From Celerinatantimonas diazotrophica (lineage in GTDB: Bacteria > Pseudomonadota > Gammaproteobacteria > Enterobacterales > Celerinatantimonadaceae): DNA of 64,000 nucleotides. Location of the stretch: contig NZ_SMGD01000019.1 in assembly GCF_004339545.1 (NCBI RefSeq), positions 107,520 to 171,519 on the forward strand, given 5' to 3'. The first letter of the stretch is position 1. Each line of letters starts with the position of its first letter. The position numbers were made by a program, and so were the translations under genes. Positions 35,389 to 45,635 of the stretch are shown piece by piece. The notes beneath the pieces were generated by a model. That model made no database searches and was not told the DNA's origin. It saw nothing but the letters and a program-made list of their open reading frames with translations.

Positions 35389-35554
35389 AAATCCTCCGTT
35401 TATACCGACTCAGCGATTCTAAAAAACCATTTAGAACGCTCATCGATCAACAGTAATGTGTATCATGAAAATACTCTTTAATAACCTGCCGACAATTACG
35501 TCTAAGTACAAGAGGAAAATTGTAAATTCTATCCGTCTGCGCATATGCGCTCGG

Positions 35555-36454
35555 TTAAGCTGATTGTTGCAACGGCAGCGCAATTTCGCGACAGCGCTGT
35601 TTCAGGCATTTTTTTAACGCCAGTGTTGATCGCGATTGCGGCATATCAGCACGGCTTAAAAACATCACCTCAAAAGGCAAAGAATCTGCAATGGGGACAA
35701 CCTGCAAGCGGTGTTCATAGCAACGTGCGGTAAATAAATCCACCACCCCCACACCACCGCCGGCAAGCACCATATCAGCAATCACCGAGTAGGTTTTGAT
35801 CTGCATTGCCCCCGTACTGGAGAGTTGTTGGTTTTTCAGTGCCCGATGCAACACTTTGCCCAGCGGATCATTACTTTGCATCATAACCAGCCCTTGCTGG
35901 TATAGCCAAGCCAGCGAAACAATCCGCGGGGCTTTCATCGATAGTGGTAACACGGCCACCATATTTGATTGGAACAGCGGTTCGGCTAGTAAATTGGCAG
36001 GCACATGCTGACCAAAGGCAAGGACAAAATCGACTTCGTTCTCTAATACCAAATTACAAAGCGTTGCAAAATGTTCTGTCATCAACTCAATCTGCAATCC
36101 AGAATGCTGACGATTAAAATCGACAATCGTCGGAGCGACCACCATCTGGCCGAAAGCATGTGCTGCACCAACATGGATCACTCTTGCACCGCTATCACTC
36201 ATTCTACGGGTTAGTTCACTGATATCTCGAAGCTTGTGATAGACCTCTTCGACATGGGGTAATAATTGCCTACCAGCCAAGGTGACATGCAGTCCTTTAG
36301 CGGTTCGCTCAAATAAACGAAAACCCAATTGTTGCTCCGTATGGCTGAGAATACGGCTCACATTGGGTTGTGAAACGTTCAACAATCTAGCCGCACCACT
36401 GATCGATCCGGCCTGATAAATGGCTTGAAAAACCTCTATCTGTCGTAACCTCAT
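35555..36454 (-). CDS. LysR-type regulator
   Basis: This LysR protein of 299 residues has its helix-turn-helix at residues 1-60 (QIEVFQAIYQAGSISGAARLLNV, SQPNVSRILSHTE). The effector domain has FVLAFGQHVP and LAGGGVGVVDLF. ATG 36454 follows GGAGAGG and is preferred to an in-frame ATG at 36469. It lies about 165 bp upstream of the aldo/keto reductase on the same strand. Its target and effector are unknown; the N-terminal part resembles regulators of amino-acid or opine use. Confidence 0.87.
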   Translation of the reverse strand: MRLRQIEVFQAIYQAGSISGAARLLNVSQPNVSRILSHTEQQLGFRLFERTAKGLHVTLAGRQLLPHVEEVYHKLRDISELTRRMSDSGARVIHVGAAHAFGQMVVAPTIVDFNRQHSGLQIELMTEHFATLCNLVLENEVDFVLAFGQHVPANLLAEPLFQSNMVAVLPLSMKAPRIVSLAWLYQQGLVMMQSNDPLGKVLHRALKNQQLSSTGAMQIKTYSVIADMVLAGGGVGVVDLFTARCYEHRLQVVPIADSLPFEVMFLSRADMPQSRSTLALKKCLKQRCREIALPLQQSA

Positions 36455-36561
36455 TGCCTCTCCCAACATCCAATTTTATGCAGAGCCTTTCAAAATAGTT
36501 GCAAGGATTACGCCTTGACCAACAGTTAAGTTCAACTTTTGCCAACAACAGAGGTTAATGT

Positions 36562-37422
36562 CTAACCAACTCCTTTTAATGAAAGATTAATCTGTTCACT
36601 TAGCCATTGACAGAATATTGCACGGTTTCCACAAAATGACTGCTCACTCAGCAGATAATAAGCACTGTTATCTTTAGCAAAGCCATACGGTGCATCTAAT
36701 TGACTATTGGCGAGCTCATCCTGAACCATCAAAAAAGAGGCCATCGCCACCCCAAGAGCGGCCACCGCGGCCTGAACAGACAGATAAAAGTGCTCATACG
36801 ACTTATGCTCAAACTTTAGATGTTGGCCGCTTAGCTGCTGCCACTCGGCCCAAGCATTAGGCCGGGTGGCCGTATCTAACAAAATTGTATCAGGAGCCGT
36901 CATTGACAGCTTGGGACTGCTGACCGGCCCCATATATTCGTCACAAAGTTTGTGTTGATACAGATGTGTTGGCCACTGAAAATCATTCCGCCTAAGCGCT
37001 AGCATTGCCCCACTTTGACGCCAATCGATGGGCCCACCCGAGGCCACTAGCTGCACATTAATCTGTGGATATTTTTCTTTAAAATCGCCCAACCGTGGGA
37101 TAAGCCATTTCATCGCAATGGTTGGTTCACATGAGACCACCAGTGACTGAGCTTGCTGCTCTGCGGTTAACTGCTCCAATTGCTTTTCAAGCTGCGAGAA
37201 GACGCTGTGGCAGGTTTGAGCCAGCTGCTGGCCTTGCTCCGTTAAAAAAACGGCCCGATTACGCCGCTCAAACAGCTGGATCCCTAACTGATTTTCTAAC
37301 AGCGCGATCTGTCGGCTCACCGCACCATGGGTAACATGGAGGGATTCACCCGCCTGAACAAAGCTGCCGGTCTTCGCTGCAACGGTAAAGTAATGCAACG
37401 CCTTAAGTGATGGAAGAGACAT
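36562..37422 (-). CDS. GcvA-like LysR-type regulator
   Basis: This 286-residue LysR protein starts LPSLKALHYFTVAAKTGSFV and continues VTHGAVSRQIALLE, a helix-turn-helix of the GcvA/AmpR group. The effector domain begins QSLVVSCEPTIAMKWLIPRL. It is divergent from the LysE/RhtB gene at 37575 with about 150 bp between, so control of that exporter is likely. It could also serve the large peptide operon ending at 38198; the sequence does not decide. Confidence 0.88.
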   Translation of the reverse strand: MSLPSLKALHYFTVAAKTGSFVQAGESLHVTHGAVSRQIALLENQLGIQLFERRNRAVFLTEQGQQLAQTCHSVFSQLEKQLEQLTAEQQAQSLVVSCEPTIAMKWLIPRLGDFKEKYPQINVQLVASGGPIDWRQSGAMLALRRNDFQWPTHLYQHKLCDEYMGPVSSPKLSMTAPDTILLDTATRPNAWAEWQQLSGQHLKFEHKSYEHFYLSVQAAVAALGVAMASFLMVQDELANSQLDAPYGFAKDNSAYYLLSEQSFCGNRAIFCQWLSEQINLSLKGVG

Positions 37423-37574
37423 AATAAGTTACAAATTCTCACAGATATCAGTGACCATAAATCGCTTTTATCTAATTAGCAACCCACTAATATAGCTCTC
37501 TCATAGCTATGAATTGAAGAATGCAGCGCTACCATTTTGAGTCAAAAAATTAAACTAATGACAAAAAGGAAGAT

Positions 37575-38201
37575 GTGATGAATGAAATGCTTGCAATGAT
37601 GACGATTACCATTGTAGCGGTCATCAGCCCCGGCCCAGATTTTGCCATGATTACGCGAACCAGCTATGCCAACGGGCGCAGAACCGGCTTATTGGCGGCT
37701 TTGGGGATCGCCTGTGGGGTACAGGTTCATGTATTTTATACGCTTTTTGGCGTGACATTGCTCAGCACGCACGCCCCTTTACTAATGAATGTCATGCAAT
37801 ATATTGGGGCAGCATATCTTATTTATCTGGGGATCAGCGCACTCTTGCACCACCCATCGTCCCAACCGACTCAATCGGTTACCAACGTCAGCGGCTTTGC
37901 GGCGTTTAAAATGGGCTTTCTAACCAATGCACTCAACCCCAAAACGATGCTCTTTGTCATCGCCACATTTACACAGGTTATGAGCGCACACAGCTCAATC
38001 TGGCACGGCTTAGGTTATGGTTTGTTTATGTCATTTGCCCATTGGCTATGGTTTTCGCTGGTCGCACTGTTTTTTACCGCCCAGACCATTCGCTTGCGAA
38101 TTCTTAGCCATCAGCTGATCGCCGATCGTATCATGGCAGTGGTATTGATAGGCCTCGGGATGTTGCTGGCAGTCAGCCATCTAAACATCACCAGCACTTA
38201 A
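37575..38201 (+). CDS. LysE/RhtB-family amino-acid exporter
   Basis: This 208-residue inner-membrane protein has about six transmembrane helices and the family opening ISPGPDFAMITRTS, then GRRTGLLAALGIACGV and FLTNALNPKTMLF. Members export amino acids such as threonine, homoserine or lysine. AAGGAAG precedes the ATG. It converges on and overlaps by four bases the last gene of the minus-strand peptide operon, so export of excess amino acids released from peptides would make sense (inference). Confidence 0.92.
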   Translation: MMNEMLAMMTITIVAVISPGPDFAMITRTSYANGRRTGLLAALGIACGVQVHVFYTLFGVTLLSTHAPLLMNVMQYIGAAYLIYLGISALLHHPSSQPTQSVTNVSGFAAFKMGFLTNALNPKTMLFVIATFTQVMSAHSSIWHGLGYGLFMSFAHWLWFSLVALFFTAQTIRLRILSHQLIADRIMAVVLIGLGMLLAVSHLNITST

Positions 38202-39271
38202 TTTCCCCAAGTTGCTTTGAGCACTCGCAACCAGTTTTTGTGGGCAATTTTATTAAGTAATGAGGCATCATAACCGCGTTTTTCGAGGGCGGTGAAAATT
38301 TTCGGCAGCCCGGTGACATCACCAAATCGATCCGGAGTTGGACAACCATCAAAATCAGAGCCCAAACTGACACAGTCTTCGCCGACATGCTCAAGCAGAT
38401 ATTCGATATGGCGAACTTGTTGTTCTTCACCTTCATCTGGATTAACTTGACCATTTGTTGCTAAAAACTGAGCACCAAAGTTCACTCCGACAACTCCATG
38501 GCTGTCTCGAATAGCGTGTAACTGATCGTCGGTCAAATTACGTGACTGTGCACATAAGGCATGAGCATTACTATGACTGGCAACCAATGGCGCTTCAGCT
38601 AATTCTGCCGTTTGCCAAAACCCGCGCGCATCCATATGCGACAGATCCACCAAAATCCCTTTACGATAGCACGACTTAATTAACGCCAAACCACTTTGAT
38701 TCAAGCCTGTGCCAGTATCCGGTGATCCAGGAAAACGAAACTTAACCCCATCCCCGAAGCGAGTCGGCCGACTCCAAACCGGGCCTAAACTACGCAATCC
38801 TGCTGCATGTAGCACATCGAGCAGACACAGTGACTGATCAATCGCCTCGGAGCCTTCCATATGAATCACAGCCGCAACCTGGCGACTGGCCATTGCCTGC
38901 TGAATGTCCACCACGCTGCGACAAATTTTTAACTGCTGTGGACAGGCTTCTTCGATGCGTAACAACATCGACAGCACATTAAAAATGTACGCTTGCGACT
39001 GACACAATGCCGGGATTTCAAACTGGGATAAGACCGGGCTATCCTGCCAAGGTGCAGTCGTTTTACGTTCGCCATCGATCGGCTCAGAAGGGACCCACAG
39101 CGCAAATAAACCGCCAATAAAGCCGCCGCGCTGCATTCGCGGCCAATCCAAATGGCCGTCATCCGTACCATTTAAAAAGGCCTGAGCCGGATCACTGCGA
39201 TAATTTTTCCATAACCGATGAAGTAGATCATTATGGCCATCGAAAACTCGATATCTGGGGGGATGAGTCAT
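38198..39271 (-). CDS. Membrane-dipeptidase family (M19) dipeptidase
   Basis: This 357-residue zinc dipeptidase of the renal dipeptidase family has its metal ligands visible: HxD in VFDGHNDLLHRL (near 10), the Glu in VIHMEGSEAI (near 140), His in ASHSNAHALC (near 235) and Asp in LGSDFDGCP (near 300). The enzymes accept dipeptides with a C-terminal D-amino acid, which suits the operon's D-peptide theme. No signal peptide is present, so it acts in the cytosol. Its start overlaps the end of the isoaspartyl-peptidase gene by four bases. It is the last gene of the operon. Confidence 0.92.
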   Translation of the reverse strand: MTHPPRYRVFDGHNDLLHRLWKNYRSDPAQAFLNGTDDGHLDWPRMQRGGFIGGLFALWVPSEPIDGERKTTAPWQDSPVLSQFEIPALCQSQAYIFNVLSMLLRIEEACPQQLKICRSVVDIQQAMASRQVAAVIHMEGSEAIDQSLCLLDVLHAAGLRSLGPVWSRPTRFGDGVKFRFPGSPDTGTGLNQSGLALIKSCYRKGILVDLSHMDARGFWQTAELAEAPLVASHSNAHALCAQSRNLTDDQLHAIRDSHGVVGVNFGAQFLATNGQVNPDEGEEQQVRHIEYLLEHVGEDCVSLGSDFDGCPTPDRFGDVTGLPKIFTALEKRGYDASLLNKIAHKNWLRVLKATWGN

Positions 39272-40245
39272 TGCTCTGTCTCCCGGTAGATGCCAACGCG
39301 AGGCTCATCACCAACATAACCAAAGCCTCGATACATGCCTTCACTATTAAAGATCAAGGCGATATTGCCTTTGGCATCGACCCCCACCATACCGCCACTG
39401 CCAGCAATTTTGGGCAATTTCTCCATCACCACCGTATTCATCGCCTCATTGAGCGACGCGCCAGTATAGGCCATCAGGGCGGACACATCATAAGCTGCCA
39501 CCATTTTCATAAAAGCTTCGCCAGTGCCAGTGGAAGAGATAGCAACCGTGGCATCATTGGCGTAACAGCCCGCACCAATAATAGGGGAATCGCCAATTCG
39601 TCCCACCATTTTATTGGTCATACCACCGGTTGAGGTCGCAGCGGCTAAATGACCGTGTACATCGATAGCGACAGCCCCCACTGTGCCATATTTTTTATCC
39701 GGGTCGAGCGGATCCCCGGGTTGGTCTGCATCTAACGCTTGAGCATCATGATCCAGTAGCACCTGAGCACTTTGCGAGACTCGTTTTAACTGCGCTAAAC
39801 GAGTTGCCGTTGAGAAAAAATCTGGATCGACCATTTCGAGGTTTTGGGCTTTGGCAAACGCTTCTGCACCTTTGCCGGTTAACAGCACATGCTCACTGTT
39901 TTCCATCACGCTACGAGCCGCTAAAATTGGATTCCGGATTTTTGCCACTGCACATACGGCGCCGCTATTTAGTGTTGCGCCGTCCATCATACAAGCATCC
40001 AGCTCATGCGTTTGCTCATGGGTAAAGACCGCCCCATAACCGGCATTAAACAGCGGATTTTCTTCAAGCTGGCGCACCGCTTCGCTCACGGCATCCAGTG
40101 CACTGCCACCCGCGGCCAAAATCTCCTGACCAGCCTTCACGATGGCTTTGAGCGACTGGCGATAATTATTTTCTAATTCTTGGTCCATCGCAGAACGCGT
40201 TAAGGCACCTGCGCCGCCATGGATCACAATAACAGGCTGGATCAT
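39268..40245 (-). CDS. iaaA: Isoaspartyl peptidase/L-asparaginase (Ntn hydrolase)
   Basis: This 325-residue precursor should cleave itself before Thr188 in DKKYGTVGAVAIDVHG, giving the alpha and beta chains of the Ntn-hydrolase. IVIHGGAGAL at the N-terminus, NPLFNAGYGAVF near 63 and ATSTGGMTNKMVGRIGD near 207 are family motifs. It removes beta-aspartyl (isoaspartyl) residues from dipeptides. It lies between the M55 and M19 peptidase genes and should share their transcript. In E. coli iaaA precedes the gsiABCD peptide importer, a similar association. Confidence 0.94.
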   Translation of the reverse strand: MIQPVIVIHGGAGALTRSAMDQELENNYRQSLKAIVKAGQEILAAGGSALDAVSEAVRQLEENPLFNAGYGAVFTHEQTHELDACMMDGATLNSGAVCAVAKIRNPILAARSVMENSEHVLLTGKGAEAFAKAQNLEMVDPDFFSTATRLAQLKRVSQSAQVLLDHDAQALDADQPGDPLDPDKKYGTVGAVAIDVHGHLAAATSTGGMTNKMVGRIGDSPIIGAGCYANDATVAISSTGTGEAFMKMVAAYDVSALMAYTGASLNEAMNTVVMEKLPKIAGSGGMVGVDAKGNIALIFNSEGMYRGFGYVGDEPRVGIYRETEQ

Positions 40246-40258
40246 TACAACTCCTTAA

Positions 40259-41080
40259 TTACCCCTGAGTACTGGCCAGATATGAGAAGGCACTGAGCAA
40301 ACTAATGATTTCACGCATGGTTGAGCCGGTGTATGTGACCGTGCGTGCATCTAACTGTTCAACCTGCGGGATCAACGCAAAGATATCGGCCAGCACCGGT
40401 TTAGTCGCCGTGAGTTCCAGCTGGTACGGCGCCTCAATGCGTGTTGTTCGGGCGGTTGATGCTTGCTGCATTGCCAGCAAGGCCTGCTGACGAATCAGTT
40501 TTTGCGCGGCTTTTGGACTCAGTGATTCGGCCGCCGTGGTTGAAATAGCCCGTTTCACACAAGCATAGTGCGCACTTGGGTAATACTGCTCAACCCATTT
40601 GCCAAATAAATGGTCACCACTAACCAGCCACAACGGTGTTTGATATTCACAAGCTGCGGCAGCATAAATATCGACTTCGGCCATCGCTTCGCCATTAATA
40701 CGCACACTAAAAAAGGAACGCCCATTGATGGTATGTGCCAAAACGCCTTTTTGCCCAACTCCGCTGTGATAACCAATGCAAAACAGACCATCATAATGGC
40801 TATGTTCAATGCCTTCGACCATCGACAATGGCCGCGGCTTACTCTGTACTAGGCGAGCTCGCCCATCGATATAAGCTGATCGCAGATTGGTCATTGAACC
40901 GTGGCTATCGGCAACCACCACTTCGCTGGCACCGCCGGCAAAGGCCCCGTCAATCGCAGCATTGACTTCTTCTTCCATCAGCGAACGAGCTAACTCATAT
41001 TCACCATTGCCCTGAGAACATTGTTGAGGGCTAACGACACCGGCAATCCCTTCGATATCAGCTGAGATAAAAATTTTCAT
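40259..41080 (-). CDS. M55 D-aminopeptidase (DppA-like)
   Basis: This 273-residue zinc peptidase resembles Bacillus DppA, which releases D-Ala from D-Ala-containing dipeptides. Metal ligands are present in ISADIEGIAGV (Asp and Glu, near 7-10), VADSHGSM (near 58) and CIGYHSGVG (near 102); HTINGRSFFSVRINGE continues the family pattern. It has no signal peptide. It is followed within 13 bases by iaaA. This gene is the clearest pointer to D-amino-acid peptides as the operon's substrate. Confidence 0.92.
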   Translation of the reverse strand: MKIFISADIEGIAGVVSPQQCSQGNGEYELARSLMEEEVNAAIDGAFAGGASEVVVADSHGSMTNLRSAYIDGRARLVQSKPRPLSMVEGIEHSHYDGLFCIGYHSGVGQKGVLAHTINGRSFFSVRINGEAMAEVDIYAAAACEYQTPLWLVSGDHLFGKWVEQYYPSAHYACVKRAISTTAAESLSPKAAQKLIRQQALLAMQQASTARTTRIEAPYQLELTATKPVLADIFALIPQVEQLDARTVTYTGSTMREIISLLSAFSYLASTQG

Positions 41081-41107
41081 AACTAGTCATTTCCTCCCTC
41101 GCCACCA

Positions 41108-42172
41108 CTACACAATGGTGGTGGCTAAATAATCCAGAACATCGCTTAGCGCCATGCGGGTATGATTGCGAAAGCCCGTCACAGGACGGGCCTGTAAAAG
41201 CGCATCCAGAACCGCAAATTCGCAGCCTTCAGCAGCAGCACAGAGCAGCTCTTCAAGATGGCTATCATCGAGATCATGGGCGGCTTCATGCGCTGTTGAG
41301 AACGCCACCGCGATATCCCCCGAACCATGTCCCCAATAACTACCAAGCCGGCCTAATCCTGCCCCTGAGCGTTTAGCCACTCGTCTGAGTTGACGAGAGC
41401 TTAACGGCGCATCGGTGGCCATCACGATGATAATTGAGCCGGCATCTCGCTGAGCAGCAACCTCAGTGAGTGCCGTTTCGACCCACTCACCAATAGCCAA
41501 ACCCTCTAAATGCAAGGCCTGCAAACGGCCAAAGTTAGCCAACACTAAGACGCCAAGCGTGGCATCAAGCTCAGGAATATAACGAGAACTAGTACCGATG
41601 CCACCTTTTAGCCCAAAACAGCTCATCCCTCGCCCAGCACCCACGCTGCCACGCGCAAAATCACTTTGCGCGCTGGTAATGGCATCGACCGCCATCGATT
41701 CGGTTAACGCAAACGCTTGCTGGTCGTTTAAAAAGCCATCGTTACACTCTAAAACCAGCGGATTGACAGTTGCCAGTTCGCGTCCCACTTCGGGGTTTTG
41801 CGAAATGCTGTAGCGCACAACTCCCGTATATAAGCGGCCCACTGAAAAGGTATTGCTCAGTACGATAGGGGTTTGCAAAATACCCAGTTCATCCAGTTGC
41901 GTCAGGCCGATAGGTTTGGCAAAACCATTTAATACCGCCGCGCCAGCGCGCAGTGGTTTGACAAACAGATTGTCATCATTAGGCACAATAGCGCTGACAC
42001 CGGTCTGAATATCACCTTCGTTTAAGGTGACATGCCCAACTTTCACACCATGGACATCACTGATGCGGTTCGTAGGGCCAGGTTGCAATTGGGGATACCC
42101 TATCGTGCGCTGGGTTTGCCAGCGCTCGAGCATGCTTTTCAGCCGCGTTTGGATTGCGTGTTCCAGTGCCAT
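41108..42172 (-). CDS. P1 (DmpA/BapA-like) aminopeptidase
   Basis: This 354-residue self-processing aminopeptidase of the DmpA type acts on L-amino-acid amides, D-amino-acid esters or beta-peptides depending on the member. The expected self-cleavage point is Gly245/Ser246 in RDAGSIIIVMATDAPLS, which makes Ser246 the nucleophile of the beta chain. Other motifs are NRISDVHGVKVGHVTL near 35 and ARGSVGAGRGMSCFGLKGG near 173. It is cytosolic, with no signal peptide. It is placed between the ABC permeases and the M55 gene. Confidence 0.92.
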   Translation of the reverse strand: MALEHAIQTRLKSMLERWQTQRTIGYPQLQPGPTNRISDVHGVKVGHVTLNEGDIQTGVSAIVPNDDNLFVKPLRAGAAVLNGFAKPIGLTQLDELGILQTPIVLSNTFSVGRLYTGVVRYSISQNPEVGRELATVNPLVLECNDGFLNDQQAFALTESMAVDAITSAQSDFARGSVGAGRGMSCFGLKGGIGTSSRYIPELDATLGVLVLANFGRLQALHLEGLAIGEWVETALTEVAAQRDAGSIIIVMATDAPLSSRQLRRVAKRSGAGLGRLGSYWGHGSGDIAVAFSTAHEAAHDLDDSHLEELLCAAAEGCEFAVLDALLQARPVTGFRNHTRMALSDVLDYLATTIV

Positions 42173-42211
42173 TCATTTTCCTTACAACCTGTCGCTATAA
42201 CGACCTACAAG

Positions 42212-43093
42212 TTAATTCTTCAGTTTGGGATCCAGCGTATCGCGAAGGGCATCACCCAGCAGGTTAAACGCCAATACCGTGACAAAAATAGCAATCCCTG
42301 GGAACAAGCTGATATGCCAGACACCAGCCATCATACTACTGCGCCCCATTGCTAGAATATTGCCCCACTCAGGAACATCTGGTTCTGGACCCAAACCAAT
42401 AAAGCTTAAGCTCGCTGCGGTCAGAATACTGGTCCCGATACGCATAGTGAAAAAGACAATCACATTGGAGAGCGTGCCCGGCAGGATATGTCGCAGCAAG
42501 ATCAATCGATCTCGCGCACCGGCGCAACGCACCGCTTCAACATAAGCGGCCTGTTTCAATGATAACGTTGAGGCACGCACAATTCGCGCAAAAACAGGGA
42601 CACTGAACACCGCTACCGCGACGATTACGTTATTAAGCCCCGGCCCTAAGATGGCAACTACAGCAATCGCTAGTAACATCCCAGGAAAGGCAAACAAAAC
42701 ATCGGCGCCACGCATAATCAGCATATCGAGCCAGCCACCGTAATAGCCCGCGAACAGTCCTAATAAAATGCCCAGAACCATGCCAAGTGTGACCGAGAAA
42801 AAGCCAACATATAATGAGATACGAGCACCGAAAATAATCCGGCTGAACAGATCGCGTCCCAGTTCATCGGTCCCCATCAGATGATGCCAACTGGGCGGTG
42901 CCGATAGTGCGGTCCAATCGGACTGCATCGGATTATAAGGTGCCAACCATGGGGCAAATACTGCCACCAGCACCAGTAACAGGATAAAACCACCAGAGCC
43001 AACCGCCACAGGATTTGTGATAATTCGACGCCAGAATTCCCGCCATGGAGAGCGAATATCACCTTGATGATTAATTTCGATTAACGAATCCAT
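42212..43093 (-). CDS. Peptide ABC transporter permease (DppC/GsiD type)
   Basis: This 293-residue inner-membrane permease has six or so helices. It has the DppC-type N-terminal motif [36 protein letters not shown] (near 45-80) and the EAA loop [20 protein letters not shown] (near 195). It pairs with the permease encoded just upstream (nine bases apart). Together with the binding protein and double ATPase it completes an importer. Confidence 0.93.
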   Translation of the reverse strand: MDSLIEINHQGDIRSPWREFWRRIITNPVAVGSGGFILLLVLVAVFAPWLAPYNPMQSDWTALSAPPSWHHLMGTDELGRDLFSRIIFGARISLYVGFFSVTLGMVLGILLGLFAGYYGGWLDMLIMRGADVLFAFPGMLLAIAVVAILGPGLNNVIVAVAVFSVPVFARIVRASTLSLKQAAYVEAVRCAGARDRLILLRHILPGTLSNVIVFFTMRIGTSILTAASLSFIGLGPEPDVPEWGNILAMGRSSMMAGVWHISLFPGIAIFVTVLAFNLLGDALRDTLDPKLKN

Positions 43094-43102
43094 AAAGCGC
43101 TC

Positions 43103-44023
43103 CTACTTCAGGCGAATGGCAGGGTTGATCACTGCATAAAGCAGGTCGACCAGCAGGTTAATAACAATAAACTCCAACACAAACAGCATGACTAACGCTT
43201 GAATCACCGGTTGGTCCTGGGTCTGAATGGACTGAATCAAAAGCCATCCTAGCCCCGGCCAGCTAAAGACACTTTCGACAACGATTGATCCCCCCAATAA
43301 GAAGCCAAACTGCAGCCCCAGCATAGTAACCACCGGGATCAGGGCGTTACGCATGATATGTTTCCAAGTCACCAGTTTTTCACGCAGCCCTTTCGATTTG
43401 GCCGTGCGCACATAATCTTCTTGGGCAACTTCTAAAAAAGCTGAGCGGGTAAAGCGAGCCATCACAGCCGCAACCGATGCGCCCAGCGTAAATGCGGGAA
43501 GCACAATATCACTAGGCTTGTTAAAGCCACTCACAGAAAAAATGCCAAACGGCATAGCGACAAATTGGATCAACAACAATCCTAGCCAAAATGGCGGAAG
43601 CGAAATGCCTCCGATAGCAATACTCATCAGTGTCCAATCTTGCCATTTCCCCCGCTTCAGTGCTGAGAAAACCCCCACCAGCAAGCCCAGAATGACCGAC
43701 CAAAGAAATCCAGCAACGGCCAGATACAGAGTTGGCATAAAACTTTCGCCAACCACTTTGCTGACACTCTGTTGAGTCCGATAAGTAATCCCTAAATTGC
43801 CTTGAACTAAACCGCTTAACCAATGCCAGTACTGCATTGGCAGCGATTGGTTTAAGCCCAGATGAACCCGAGCAGCCTCAATGGCTGCTTGGGTTGCATC
43901 CGGCCCGGCATAGATCCGTGCAGGATCACCGGGCAATAGCTTGATAAAGCCAAAGACCAACAGGGAGACCACCAGTAACACCGGGATCATTTCTAGGATA
44001 CGGCGGATCACGTAAGTTAACAT
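43103..44023 (-). CDS. Peptide ABC transporter permease (DppB/GsiC type)
   Basis: This 306-residue membrane protein begins MLTYVIRRILEMIPVLLVVS, the usual DppB-type first helix, and has PGDPARIYAG. The EAA loop is near residue 205 (VRTAKSKGLREKLVTWKHIMRNA). It lies 18 bases after the binding-protein gene and 9 before the second permease. Confidence 0.93.
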   Translation of the reverse strand: MLTYVIRRILEMIPVLLVVSLLVFGFIKLLPGDPARIYAGPDATQAAIEAARVHLGLNQSLPMQYWHWLSGLVQGNLGITYRTQQSVSKVVGESFMPTLYLAVAGFLWSVILGLLVGVFSALKRGKWQDWTLMSIAIGGISLPPFWLGLLLIQFVAMPFGIFSVSGFNKPSDIVLPAFTLGASVAAVMARFTRSAFLEVAQEDYVRTAKSKGLREKLVTWKHIMRNALIPVVTMLGLQFGFLLGGSIVVESVFSWPGLGWLLIQSIQTQDQPVIQALVMLFVLEFIVINLLVDLLYAVINPAIRLK

Positions 44024-44041
44024 CAGGCTCTCCCTCGAGAC

Positions 44042-45583
44042 TTATTTGAACTGCGCTTGATCAAACAACAACGTACCGTCAGCTAGCATCGAAACGCCAG
44101 TTAAGTCTTTCTGTCGCCCAACTAAGTTATCCGGTGATCCCAAGAAGACGATTGGAGCATTTTTCCAAATCAGCTTCTGAGCACGGGCATAGGCTTTGGC
44201 TCGAACTTTCGGATTGGCCGTTGCCAAACCATCGGTAATAGCCTGATCCACTTTTTTGTTGGAGAAATAAGAGACGTTATACGCCCTTGGCACCCAAGAG
44301 TCGGTTGAAAACAGTGGCCGCAATGCCCAATCCGCATCACCGGTTGAAGGTGACCAACCACCGTAATACAAATCATATTGTGCTTTTTTCGGATCGCGAA
44401 CGCTCCACAGTTTGGCATCACGAGTTCCCGAGTCCATAGGCACAACGGTCACCTGAACACCGACTTGAGCCAGCTGCTGTTTGAAGAACTGCGCGCAACG
44501 AACGGCCGTGGTGGCATTGGAAACCCAGAGGTTAAGTTTCAAGCCATTGCCATAACCTGCTTCTTTTAAGAGCTTTTTAGCTTTGGCTGGATTGTAGCTA
44601 TATTTTGGGTCGGTTTGTTTAACAAAGAATTGCACCCCCGGCGCAATCACTGACTCAGCAGGTACGCCCATGCCAGCAAAACCAACTTTTAACCACAATT
44701 TACGGTTAATCGCATAGTTCAGCGCCTGACGGACTTTTAAGTTAGCCAGCGGTTTATGCTGAGTGTTCAGCGCCAAGTAATACATGTAGATACTGGGATC
44801 TCGTTGAACCGCCAGCTTGGGATCATTTTTGACGGTATTCACCAAATCTGCAGGCAGCGGATAAATCGCATTCACCTGACCTGATTTCAGCGCTGCAACT
44901 CGTGTTGAATCTTCTGGAGCTGGGTAGAAAGTAACACTATCCACTTTCGGCCAACCTTTTTGCCAATAGTGGTCATTCTTAGTCAGCTTCACATCTTTAC
45001 CGGGTTGCCACTGTACAAATTTAAATGGACCCGTGCCAACAGGGTGTTTGCGTAATTGCGCTTCGGTTGGGTATTTTTTCAGTACTGCGGGGCTCCACAT
45101 TACCGCAGATGGATGAGCCAAAGTGTTAATAAACGCACCAAAAGATTTGCTTAAATCCACTTTTACGGTGTAATTGTTAATCACCGTAACTGACTTCACC
45201 AGTTTAAACAGACTATTCCGTTTAAGCCCTAAGCTCTGATCGGCTAAACGATCTAGGTTCGCTTTAACCGCAGCCGCATTAAAGGGGGTTCCGTCTTGAA
45301 AGTTCACGCCATGACGCAAGTGAATCACAAATTCAGTCGCATTCTTATTGCTGGTGTAGCTAGTAGCCAGTTTTGGAATCAATTTCATGTTGGCATCGAA
45401 CTGAAACAATCGCTCGAAAATACCACTTTGAACCGAATAACTGACATTGTCTGAGGTATCTTGCGGGTCTAGACCCGTGATATCCGCATACATCGAAATT
45501 TTAAGACTTTGGGCATAAGCACATCCCATTCCCAAGCTTAATGCCAGCGCAAGAGCTGCGCGGCGGTAGTGTTTGCATTGCAT
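44042..45583 (-). CDS. Peptide ABC transporter periplasmic binding protein (family 5)
   Basis: This 513-residue extracytoplasmic binding protein has a signal peptide (basic MQCKHYRR, hydrophobic core, cleavage near AYAQS at about residue 26). Family-5 marks include YADITGLDPQDTSDNVSYSVQSGIFERLF at the mature N-terminus and LRHGVNFQDGTPFNAAAVKANLDR near 90. It resembles GsiB/DppA. Specificity for D-containing or isoaspartyl peptides is inferred from the peptidases in the same operon. Confidence 0.93.
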   Translation of the reverse strand: MQCKHYRRAALALALSLGMGCAYAQSLKISMYADITGLDPQDTSDNVSYSVQSGIFERLFQFDANMKLIPKLATSYTSNKNATEFVIHLRHGVNFQDGTPFNAAAVKANLDRLADQSLGLKRNSLFKLVKSVTVINNYTVKVDLSKSFGAFINTLAHPSAVMWSPAVLKKYPTEAQLRKHPVGTGPFKFVQWQPGKDVKLTKNDHYWQKGWPKVDSVTFYPAPEDSTRVAALKSGQVNAIYPLPADLVNTVKNDPKLAVQRDPSIYMYYLALNTQHKPLANLKVRQALNYAINRKLWLKVGFAGMGVPAESVIAPGVQFFVKQTDPKYSYNPAKAKKLLKEAGYGNGLKLNLWVSNATTAVRCAQFFKQQLAQVGVQVTVVPMDSGTRDAKLWSVRDPKKAQYDLYYGGWSPSTGDADWALRPLFSTDSWVPRAYNVSYFSNKKVDQAITDGLATANPKVRAKAYARAQKLIWKNAPIVFLGSPDNLVGRQKDLTGVSMLADGTLLFDQAQFK

Positions 45584-45635
45584 GAGTCTCTCCTCAACTT
45601 CCTGTTTTTATTGTGTATTTCAAAACTCTCTTGCT